This document shows positions 1-10,300 of a stretch of DNA of 32,708 nucleotides, piece after piece. The translations under genes were made by a program, and so were the position numbers. A model generated the notes under the pieces. The model searched no databases. It had not been told where the DNA came from and was given only the letters and a program-made list of their open reading frames with translations. The first letter of the stretch is position 1, and the number at the start of each line of letters is the position of its first letter. This DNA comes from Mageeibacillus sp. UBA5439. Its GTDB lineage: Bacteria > Bacillota > Clostridia > Saccharofermentanales > DTU023. Where the stretch lies: NCBI GenBank assembly GCA_002427505.1, contig DIRJ01000018.1, positions 1 to 32,708 of the forward strand, in the 5' to 3' direction.

Positions 1-1151
1 TTTTCGTGTCCCGTAGTGGTGTAAAAATTCTGCAAAAGACTGTTGATGGCATAAAAGGGAAGGCTCAGGGCAAACATGCGAAGGGCCGGAATCATCACGG
101 CCAGATCCTGAGGGGACACAATGCCAAACCATCCGCCCACCAGTTGGGGCCAGGTCAGGAAGAAGACCGCCATGAGACTGCTGGCTAAAAGGACGACCCG
201 GCTTGCTGTCTTGGCCGTAGCCCGCATGCCAAGGGCATCTCCCTCCCCATAAAGGGTCCCTACGATGGGCATCATGGCATCCGATGCACTGCTGACAAAG
301 ATAGCCGTAATGGCCAGGGCATTGATGCAGACCGCCATGGCAGCCATACCCGGTGACCCCAGGCTAGCCATGATAAGAGTGTTGAGTACTGTGGCCCGAA
401 GTAGAGAGGTCCCCTGGTTTAAGCCCTTGGGAAGTCCGACACGGACGATATTTCCCAGCCGGGACCAGAGTTTTTTCCCCGGCCAGACAAAGTGGAAGCT
501 GCGTTTTTTTGAAAACAAATAGGGTAATACCAGGACCGTACCTGCCAGATAGCCAAGGGTGGTGGAAAGACCTGCGCCCGCAATGCCCATGTTGGCAAAG
601 CGGATCAGGATATAGTCCAGGACCAGATTGACAGCATTGGCTGTCAGGGCCACCACCGCCGAGGCTCTGGGATTCCCGTCGACACGATGAAATTGAGCCA
701 GGCTGAAGGAAAAGGTCAGCGGTATACCTGCCAGTACCAGTGGCCTCAGATAAGCCAGAACCTGCTTTTGCAAGGAAGTGTCCCCCTGCGCCAGAGCAGC
801 CGACAAGGGTTCAGATACTAGTAAAATCACCAGAGCATAAAGGGTGAGACAAGCAAGTCCCGTGAGCAGGCTCACCGTGAATAATTGATCAGCGCTTTTG
901 TGGTCTCTGCGCCCCTTCACAATGGAGGCCGTCGTCAGTCCGCCCACCGAGAAGAGCAAATGCAGAAGATTCAGCCCGTAGATCACCGGTGCGGTAAGTC
1001 CCACCGCTGACAGGGCAAGGCTGCCTAGCAGCCTGCCCACAATGATGCTGTCAACAACAGTCGCCAGGGAAACTGCTGAAGACATTAGAAGTGCCGACAG
1101 GAGAAACTCTCGGAACTTGTGCGTTACCAGCAGCTGATTGCGTGCATACAT
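1..1151 (-). CDS. MATE family multidrug/metabolite exporter (C-terminus cut by window edge)
   Basis: Integral membrane antiporter of the MATE (multidrug and toxin extrusion) family, expected to use a Na+ or H+ gradient to export small molecules. About 383 codons are visible before the frame runs off the left edge. MATE proteins usually have 440-460 residues, so roughly the last two helices are missing. The N-terminus MYARNQLLVTHKFREFLLSA leads into the typical first helix with DSIIVGRLLG and LSAVGLTAPV, and later contains NLVLDYILI and GIAGAGLSTTLGY, all family hallmarks. I chose the ATG at 1151 because the family N-terminus begins right there; a GGCGG/AAGAG purine stretch lies just upstream. 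It is divergent from the NRPS gene across a 244-base gap. Export of the NRPS product is a reasonable inference from position only. The family assignment is firm, the substrate unknown. Confidence 0.9.
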   Translation of the reverse strand, partial: MYARNQLLVTHKFREFLLSALLMSSAVSLATVVDSIIVGRLLGSLALSAVGLTAPVIYGLNLLHLLFSVGGLTTASIVKGRRDHKSADQLFTVSLLTGLACLTLYALVILLVSEPLSAALAQGDTSLQKQVLAYLRPLVLAGIPLTFSFSLAQFHRVDGNPRASAVVALTANAVNLVLDYILIRFANMGIAGAGLSTTLGYLAGTVLVLPYLFSKKRSFHFVWPGKKLWSRLGNIVRVGLPKGLNQGTSLLRATVLNTLIMASLGSPGMAAMAVCINALAITAIFVSSASDAMMPIVGTLYGEGDALGMRATAKTASRVVLLASSLMAVFFLTWPQLVGGWFGIVSPQDLAVMIPALRMFALSLPFYAINSLLQNFYTTTGHE

Positions 1152-1258
1152 CTCTTTACCGCCTCAAGTTTTCTCCCCGCCCAAGGGGTAGATCACAGAT
1201 ATCCGGGATTGTGTCTCAAGTCAAATACCTGTCCCTGTGCTTGTCTGTCATGGTAAGT

Positions 1259-1264
1259 ATTATA
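1259..1264 (-). promoter_or_regulatory. candidate -10 box for the MATE exporter gene
   Basis: On the minus strand the sequence reads TATAAT at 1264-1259, about 108 bases before the MATE start. A poor TTCTAT lies 16 bases upstream as a possible -35. A perfect -10 in the only gap before a divergent gene is suggestive but not proof. Confidence 0.4.
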
Positions 1265-1318
1265 CAGTTTTTCCTGCAAAATAGAACGAATAGATTGCGA
1301 GTCACTAGCCTGTTCCAA

Positions 1319-1327
1319 TGGTATAAT
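1319..1327 (+). promoter_or_regulatory. extended -10 promoter for the NRPS operon
   Basis: TGGTATAAT fits the extended -10 consensus TGnTATAAT exactly and sits 68 bases before the NRPS ATG. No good -35 lies at 17 bases; TTGCGA is 21 bases upstream, which would suit an activated (e.g. MerR-type) promoter. A 7-bp direct repeat TCACTAG (1302-1308 and 1337-1343) brackets the box. The rest of the 1152-1395 gap shows no gene on either strand. Confidence 0.5.
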
Positions 1328-1395
1328 TTACCCATATCACTAGAACTTCTTGTACAACAAATACCCACTATGCCGTTGATAGAAAGGGTTTTCAT

Positions 1396-4300
1396 ATGTA
1401 TAACTTCCTGGACGCCATCCGTGAACACGCTCGGAGGACACCGGACAAGGCCGCCCTCATCTTTGAGGATCAGTCGATAAGCTATGCCGGATTGGACAAG
1501 GCAAGTCAGGCCGTCGCATCCCGATTGCAGAAGAGAGGTCTTGTAGCTGGCAGCATGGTGCCCGTCCTGTTTCCCCGGGGTCTTGAAGCTCTGGTTGCGG
1601 CTCTGGGTGTACTAAAAGCAGGCTGCGCCTTTGTCATGCTTAATGCCGATGACCCCGGGGAGAGGATCAGCTTCCAACTTGAAGATGTCGGCGGCTTTCC
1701 TCCGGTCGACAAGGCTTTTCTCTCCGCTTCCCTTGAAAATGACGACGACTCCATCTGTCAGGACATCCGGCCCCGGCCGGAAGACCCGGCCCTTGTAGTC
1801 TATACCTCCGGCTCCACCGGGCATCCCAAGGGGGTAATCAACAGCTGGCAGGCCCTGAATCTGGCTCTGGAGGCTATGATCCTGGGCCGCAGCGAAGAGG
1901 ATGTATTTTTATCCACCATGAACCATTGCTTCATCGGCATGACCGGGGATAGCCTGGTAGCCTTGTATTTGGGAGCTACCCTTCACATCGCATCCGAGGA
2001 CATCCGGCGAGATGCGGACGCTTTGCTGAAATACTGCAGGCAGCATGCCATCACAACAGCCATCTTACCGCCCCAGTTGCTGGCCGAGGTACTGGATCGG
2101 GGTCAGGTGCCCATGCGGATCCTGCTGACAGGCTCTGAAAGAGTATCAGGAATCTATAGTGACAGCAGCCGGATTTACTGTCTCTACGGTGCCAGTGAGA
2201 CCTGCGGCCCTTTTACCAGCTTCCCTGTCGACAAGGCTTACCCGACCACCCCTTGCGGCTTGCCCGCCCCGGGCAGCGCTATTTACATCCTTGATGAGGA
2301 GGGCCATGGTCTGCCGGCGGGAGAGACAGGGGAGATTTGTGTCAGCGGGCAAATTGCGACCGGCTATCTTAACCTGCCTGAGCTCAGCAAGGAAAAATTC
2401 ATTGCCAACCCTTTTGCCCAAGGCCGGGGAGATAACAGGCTCTTTCGGACAGGTGATCTGGGTTATCTCCGAGAAGACGGCATTCTGGAGTATGTTGACC
2501 GGAAAGACTGGATGCTGAAAATCCGTGGATTCCGAGTGGAACCAGGTGAGATTGAAGCCGCCATTGTTCAGCGCACACCAGCCCGGCAGGCCGTGGTCAC
2601 CGGTTTTAAAAATGCATCCGGCCAAGAAAGCCTTTATGCTGTCTATACGGCCGACCGGGAACTTCCGGCCAGGGCGGTAGAGGAGGCTATTCGTGACTTC
2701 CTTCCCGACTATATGCTGCCTGCCCTCATGGAACAGGTGGAGTCCCTGCCTGTGAGCCCCAATGGCAAGATCGACCGGAAGTCTATCACGGCGCCGGATA
2801 TCGAACGGTTCAAGGCAGATTACCAGGCACCCGCCAACGCAGAGGAGGAACGTCTCTGCCAGGCCTTTGCCAAGGTCCTGGGCCTTGACCGGGTAGGCGT
2901 TTTGGATGATTTCGTCCTCTTGGGAGGTGACTCCATGTCCGCCGTCCGCTTGCAGTCTATCCTGCCGGACCTGGAGCTGGCCCTGCTGTTTTCTCTGCGC
3001 ACTCCCCAGGCTCTTGCCTCTGTCTTCTCTGAGCACTCGGAACTCCTGCCTGCGGCAGACCGCCCCTCTTGGCCCCTGACCGATGCTGAAAGCCAGATGG
3101 TGGCGGAATATGCTCTCCACCCCGGTACGCTGGCCTACAACATTGAAGACACCCTTTCACTCAAGGGAAAGATTGATGCGGACCGCTGGGAGAAAGCACT
3201 GCAGGAGCTGGTGGCCCGTCACCGCATCCTGCGCTCCTCCTATCCTATGCATGAGGGCGAATATCGCCATGTGATTCATGACCAGGTCCCTGTCAAGCTT
3301 CTGCGTCTGGAATGCGCTCCGGAAGAAGCCGAAGACCTGATCAAAGACCTGAGCCGGCCCTATGACCTGGAAACCGGCCCCCTCTTCCGCTTCAGCCTGC
3401 TGGTGACCGGCCCCGAGAGCGGGATCCTGCTCCTGGCTTTTCACCATATCGTCCTGGACGGTTCCTGCGCCGGGATACTGATTAAAGATCTCCAGGACCT
3501 CTACAATGGTAAAGCCTTACCCGCACCCGGCCCGGACCTCTTTGACTGGGCAGTCTGGCGTCAGGAGCACCCGCGCGGACCGGAAGCTGAAGCATTTTTC
3601 AGGGACATGTTCCGGGAGGGATTGCCCGAATACGAGATGCCTACCCGTCCCATCCGGCCGGATATCCTGCCGGTCCCCGACCGGACTGTGGAATGGACCA
3701 TGGCCGCAAAAACCATCGATGATACTGCCCGCCATTATGGGGTGACAGCCTATACGCTTATGATGGCGGTTATCGGCATGGTTCTGGGTAAATATACCGC
3801 CAGTGAGGATGTAGTGGTCGGTGCCGCCATGAGCGGCCGGGCTGAATCCAACAGCCGGTCTGTCCTGGGCATGTTTGCCAACACTGTAGCCCTCCGCCTG
3901 AAGCCACTGGGTAGTCACGACTTTGATCTGTATCTGGCTGAGGTCCAGGCCCTGCTCAACGAAGCCAAACGCTATCAGGACTATCCCTTGCACGAACTTA
4001 TCCACAGTCTGGAAGTGGATCGGATCCCCTCCCGAAATCCGGTTTACGATCTCCTGGTGAATTATATCAGCCGGCTGCCCGTTATAGAGCTTGACGATCT
4101 GGAAGCCGTCTACCGGCACCGGGCCAACCAGCGCCTGCCGATTGATCTTCAGTTGGAGATCTTCCGCCAGGAGGATCTCCTGCGCTTCGAACTATCCTAC
4201 TCCGAAGCCCTCTACCAGCCTGAGATTCCTGAGAATTTAGCTGACCAGCTCAAGGTCAGTCTGGAGCGGGTCTGTGCCGGCCGTTCGCTTAGTCTGGCCG

Positions 4301-7300
4301 AAGCCCTGGAATTGCCGGGAAAACAGCGTCGCCGTCTGCTGGAGGATTTTTCCGGGACAGAGAACAATGATAACAAGGGCCTGACTGTAGTGGACCAATT
4401 CAGGCAGCAGGCCCGCAAGCTGCCCGGCCAGCCGGCCGTCCGCTCCCAGGATACCCTGCTTGACTATGGAGACCTTGATGACCTGACCGACCGTCTGGCC
4501 TGTGAACTGTCCCGGCGGGGTCTGGGGCGGGGCGACTGTGTCGGCATTCTGGTGGGCCGTAATGAGATGATGCCTGTTGGAGGTCTGGGAGTACTCAAGT
4601 CCGGTGCAGCTTACCTGCCCCTCGATCCCAGCTATCCGGCCGACCGGCTGGAATTCATGCTCCAGGACGCCGGTGTGCGGCTCCTTGTAGCTGATAAATC
4701 TCTCTCAGATGTCGTACCGGGCTATGACGGTGAAGTCTTCTTCACGGATGAAATCAGCAGTTTACCTCCGGGCCAGCTGCCCCCAGGCCCCCGCGAAGAA
4801 GATCTTTTCGTCATCCTCTACACCAGCGGGACCACCGGAAAGCCCAAGGGGGTCTGTATCCACCATGACAACATGACCCACTTTTGTGCCTGGTACCGAA
4901 GATACTACGGACTGGAGAATACTGACAGAATGGCAGCTTACGCCAGCTTCGGCTTTGATGCCTGCCTCATGGACCTCTACCCTGCGCTGACAACAGGCGC
5001 CATGATCCATATTATCCCCGAAGAGATGCGTCTGGATGTTGAAGCCATCGACCGGTATTTTGAAGATCAGGGAGTAACTCTGACCTTCATGACCACCCAG
5101 CTGGGCCGTCAGTTCGCAGAGGGCATGGAGGGAAGCTCACTCCGTCACCTGTCGACCGGAGGCGAAACTCTGGTACCTATCGACCCGCCGGCTTCCTATC
5201 ACTTTCACAACCTCTATGGGCCCACCGAGGGAACCATCATCTCCACCGCCTTTCCGGTCGACCGCTTTTATGACCGGGTACCCATTGGCAAGCCCATCGA
5301 CAACACCCGTATCTATATTCTGGACAGTTACAATCGTCTGGCGCCCATCGGGGTGCCGGGCGAGCTCTGCATTGCGGGGCGGGGAGTTGCCCGGGGTTAT
5401 TTAGGCCGGCCTGAGCTCACCCGGGAAAAGTTTGTCGCCAATCCCTTTTCCACGGAAGAGGACTACCAGCGACTCTACCGGACCGGAGATCTGGTCCGCT
5501 ATCTCCCGGACGGCAATCTTGATTTCGTAGGCCGGAATGATTTTCAGGTCAAGATCCGCGGTTTCCGGGTGGAGTTGCCCGAAATTGAAGGCCGCATCCG
5601 GACCTTCCCCGGCATCAAAAATGCGTCAGTCCTCCCCATTGATGCGCCCGGCGGCGGCAAATGCGCCGTGGCCTATGTGGTCATGGAAGATACTTTGGAT
5701 GTGGCAGAGCTCAACCGCTTTATTGAGGAGAAACTGCCCCCCTATATGGTGCCCGCGGCCACTATACAAGTGGACCGGATCCCCCTCAACCCCAACGGCA
5801 AAGTGGACCGGAGAAAATTGCCGGCCCCCAGCTTTGCCGAGGATACTGCAGCTGAAGCGACCGAATTCGTGCAGACCGATCTGGGCAAGGGGATTGCCCA
5901 GGTAATGGAGGAAGTTCTGGGACATAGTCACTTTGCTCCTGCAACGAATTTGCTCCAGGCCGGTCTGGCCTCCCTGGGGGCCATCAAACTATGCAGCCTG
6001 CTGAAAAAACGCTTCGGGGCGGCACCGTCTGTTCAGGAACTCCTGGCCAATCCCACGCCCTTGTTCATCGAAAACAAGATCATCAGCGAATTGTTGGATC
6101 AGAGAAGCGACAGGCAGGAACCTGTCAGCCCGGCTGAGGATATTCCTCCCGCAGGCGGCGCTTATCCCCTGTCCGGCAGTCAGATGGGGGTCTACCTGGA
6201 CTGCCAGAAGAATGCTGATACCCTAAGCTACAACATCCCCTCCCGCCTGGCCCTGCCCACAAGCGTCGATGCCAGACGGCTGGCAGCCGCGATTCAAACC
6301 GTACTTGAAGGCCACCCCGGCATCCGTGTCCGGATCCAGGAAGCCCCCGACGGCATCCGGCAGCTAGCTCTGCAAGAAGATGTCCGGGTTGACTGCCTGC
6401 GCCTGACTGAGGAAGCAGCCGAATCCTTTGCTAAAAGCTTCGTCCGACCCTTCGACCTGGCGACCGGGCCCCTCTACCGGCTTGCCCTGGTGGAAACTCC
6501 CGAGGCTCTCCTGGTCTTTTCCGATTTCCATCATATTGTCTTCGACGGGGCTTCTATGGATCTCTTTCTCAGAGAAGTGGGCCAGGTTTACGAGGGCAGC
6601 AGCCCCCTGCCCGAAGAGATGGCCGGCCATACTTATGGACAATGGGAGGTGCAAGAGGAAGGCAGAGGAGCCTGGGAAAAGCACAGAAGCTATTTTGCTG
6701 ATCTGCTCGGGGACATCGAGGCCGCCAGTGAACTCTCCCCCGACCTGCCGGGCAAAAAAGAGGGCCGCCTGGCCAAGGCGGAATGCCCGGTTGACCGCCA
6801 GGCAGCGGAGACCTTCTGCAGCCAGCATGGCCTGACTCTGGCCGGCCTTTTTCTGGCCGCCACCGGCTATTGCCTGGGCCGGTGGACAGGAAGCCCCCAA
6901 GTCAGCCTGTCCACCATCAGCAGTGGCCGCAGTGACAGCCGGATACTGAACAGCTTTGGTATGTTTGTGCGCACACTCCCTCTGGTCATCTCTATGGACC
7001 AGGATCAATCCGTCCTGGATTATATCCGTGAGGCACAGGCTGCCCTGCATGCCTCTGTCTCCCATGAAGCCTATCCCTATACCCTCATCGCTCAGGAACA
7101 CGGCTTTCAGCCCAGTATCATGTATACCTATGAGCTGGGGGTCTTGTCGGACTACCGGATTGCCGGTCATACAGCCCGTATTGAAGAACTGAGCACCCAG
7201 GCACCCAAGTTCAAGATATCCATCCACATTGAGGAGCGGGGAGCCGATACGGTTTTCTCGGTCCAGTATAATGATGCCCTCTATTCTGCCTCTATGATGA

Positions 7301-10300
7301 AAAGTCTGGCAGAAAGTCTGGCCTTCAGCTTCTCCCAGATGCTGGCCAAGCCGGAAGAAAGAGTTAGAGGGGTCTCTCTCCTTAGCGAGCAAGAGGCATC
7401 CCTGATCAGGAGTTTCCAGCCCGCCGGCCCTCCCCGGATCCCCTGCCCTCTCCTGCACGGGATGTTTGAAGAGGCGGCAGACCGGTCACCCGAAGCCACC
7501 GCCCTCATCGCCTGTGAAGGTCACTACAGCTACCGTCAGCTGGACACCGAGGCCAATCGGATTGCCAATGCCCTGCTGGCTCTGGGTCTGGCCCCTGAGG
7601 AAAGGGTAGCCTTCCTCCTGCCCCGGACCGGGCGCATCCTGATGACCATGCTGGGAATTCTTAAAGCCGGCGGCGCCTATATTCCCCTCGATCTCGAGTA
7701 TCCCAAGGGGCGGGTGGAACAAATCCTGACTGACAGCCAGGCCAGGTTTCTGATCACAAGTAAAGAATGGCGGACCGAGTATCCACAGGCCCTGGATATT
7801 GATGATCTGCGCACCTGTCCCGATGACAGGCGGCCGAATCAGGCCGTGGCAGCTGACCAGCTTGCCTACATCATCTATACCTCGGGATCTACAGGAAAAC
7901 CTAAGGGGGTCATGATCGAGCATCACAGTATCGCCAATTACCTGACCCCGGCTCCTGAGAATCGACATATTCACGCCCTGGTTGAAAACGCCAGCTGTAT
8001 GATGTCCATCACCACCGTCACTTTTGACATGTTTCTGAAAGAGAGTATGGCTGCCCTGTGCAACGGTCTGAAGCTGGTCTTTGCTGACGCAGATGCAGCA
8101 AGAGACCCGGTAAGGCTGGCCGACTTGTTTGAGGAAACAGGTGCGGATGCCTTCAACGCCACACCTTCCCGGATGATGGAATATATCTCTTATCCGGCCC
8201 TGCTCGCTGCCATCCGCCGCTGCCGGGTAATCATGGCGGGCGCCGAAAAATATCCCGCCCAGCTGATGGAGCGGCTAAGAGAGGGTGAGGGGCAGAAGGC
8301 CCGCCTCTTTAATACCTATGGCCCTACTGAGATCACCGTCTCCTCCAACGCCAAAGAACTGACGAGTGCCGACAAGGTCACCATCGGCAGCCCCCTCCTT
8401 GGAGTGGTGGAGTCGGTGATGGATCCCGACGGCAATGAACTGCCTACGGGCATTGTCGGCGAGCTCTGGATCGGGGGGCCCGGCGTGGCGCGGGGCTATG
8501 TGAACCTGCCGGAGCAAACCAGGGAACGCTTCGTCGTCCACAAGGGCATCCGCATGTACCGTTCGGGTGATATGGCCCGCTGGACTAAAGACGGAGAGAT
8601 CGAGCTGCTGGGCCGCAATGACAAACAGATCAAGCTGCGCGGCCTCCGGATCGAGCTGGGTGAAGTGGAAGCAGCCCTCCTGGCCATCCCGGGCATAAAA
8701 AATGCTGCGGTTGTCATCAAAGAGGTACAGGGAGCTGACCGGCTCTGCGCCTACTACACTGCTGAGCAAGAGATGGCGCCCGACTACTTGCAGGAGGAAA
8801 TGTCCCGGCATCTCTCCCCCTATATGGTGCCCACCGCCTGGCTGCAGATTCCTGCCTTTCCCCAGACTTCGACCGGCAAAATCGACTATAAGAAACTGCC
8901 TGACCCCAGCCCCCTCCGCCTGCAGCAATACACCGCTCCCGCCACGGCAACAGAGGAAAAGCTTGCTGCCCTCTTTGCCAGAGTCCTGGACCTCGATCCT
9001 GACGAAGTCGGGGCTGAGGATAGCTTCTTTGATATCGGCGGCAGCTCACTGTCGGTTACCCGGGTAGTAATTGCCCTGAAAGAAAGCGGTCTGGAAACGG
9101 CCACTGGAAAAGCTGTCAGTTTCGGTGATGTCTTCGCCAATCCTACGCCCAGAGCTCTGGCCTCACTTCTGGCCCGGGGAGATGTCCGGGAGAGTGTTTC
9201 AGAAGCTGCAGACAACTACGATTACCGGGAAATCGATCGCGCCCTGGCAGACAATAGCCTTGATTCTTTCAGAAGCGGGTCAGCTCGCGAACTGGGACAG
9301 GTGCTTCTCACAGGAGCCACCGGCTTCCTGGGCATCCATGTCCTCCGCGAACTGATCCGCGATCCCGGAGCAAGAAAAATCTTCTGCCTGATGCGGAGCG
9401 GACGTCAGAAACAGTTCCATGAGAGGCTGAAAAACCACCTCTTCTACTATTTTGAGGATTCCTACGCTGACCTCTTCGGAGACCGCATCATCCCACTTGA
9501 AGGCGATATCACAGAGCCGGCCTCTCTAACCAGGCTCAAGGATGCCGGAATCGATACAGTCATCAACTGCGCCGCCAATGTTACCCATTTTGCAAAAGAT
9601 GACAGTATCTTCAAGATTAACACTGCCGGTGTCGATAACTTGATTGACTTCTGCCTTGAAACCGGCGCCCGGCTTATTCAGATTTCCACTGCCAGCATAG
9701 CGGGCTTTTCGGTAGACGGGAAACCCCTGCCGGGAGAAAAACTCACTGAACAGGGGCTTTATCTGGGACAGAATCTGGAAAACCAGTATGCCTACAGCAA
9801 GTTCCTGGCCGAGCGCAATTTGCTGGCAGCCTCTGCCAGCCGGGGTCTGGACGCCAAGATCATGCGGGTCGGCAATCTTATGGCCCGTAACTCCGATGGG
9901 GAATTCCAGATGAACGCGAGTACCAACAGCTTCCTGGGGCGTTTAAGAGCCTACAGCGTCGTCGGGTCTTTCCCCTATTCGGCCTATCTGGCCCCTGCCC
10001 GCATGGCCCCCATCGACAGTACGGCGGAGGCTGTGCTCCTGCTGGCCAAGACACCCGCTGCCTGCCGGGTATTTCAGCCCTTCAACGATCATTCAATCTT
10101 CCTGGGTGACATTGTCACCATCATGCGGGAAGAAGGGATTCCCATTGATTTCCTGGAAGACGAAGCCTATGAAAAAGCACTTCAGGACAGCCTGATCCAG
10201 GCGGGCCGGGCCGAGTACCTGACCAGCCTTGTGGCCTACCAGGGTATGGCCGGAGGCAAGGTTCTGGCCCCGGTCGCGGTCGATAATCACTACACCAGCC

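Noticed and set aside
1216..1428. 70-codon minus-strand frame across the MATE-NRPS gap.
   Set aside because: It overlaps both candidate promoters and the NRPS start, and shows no ribosome site or family pattern.
6364..7458. Long minus-strand frame (364 codons) inside the NRPS, and similar ones at 2146-3120 and 3517-4119.
   Set aside because: They lie fully opposite clear NRPS domains, have no recognisable motifs or ribosome sites, and are shadows of a GC-rich coding strand.
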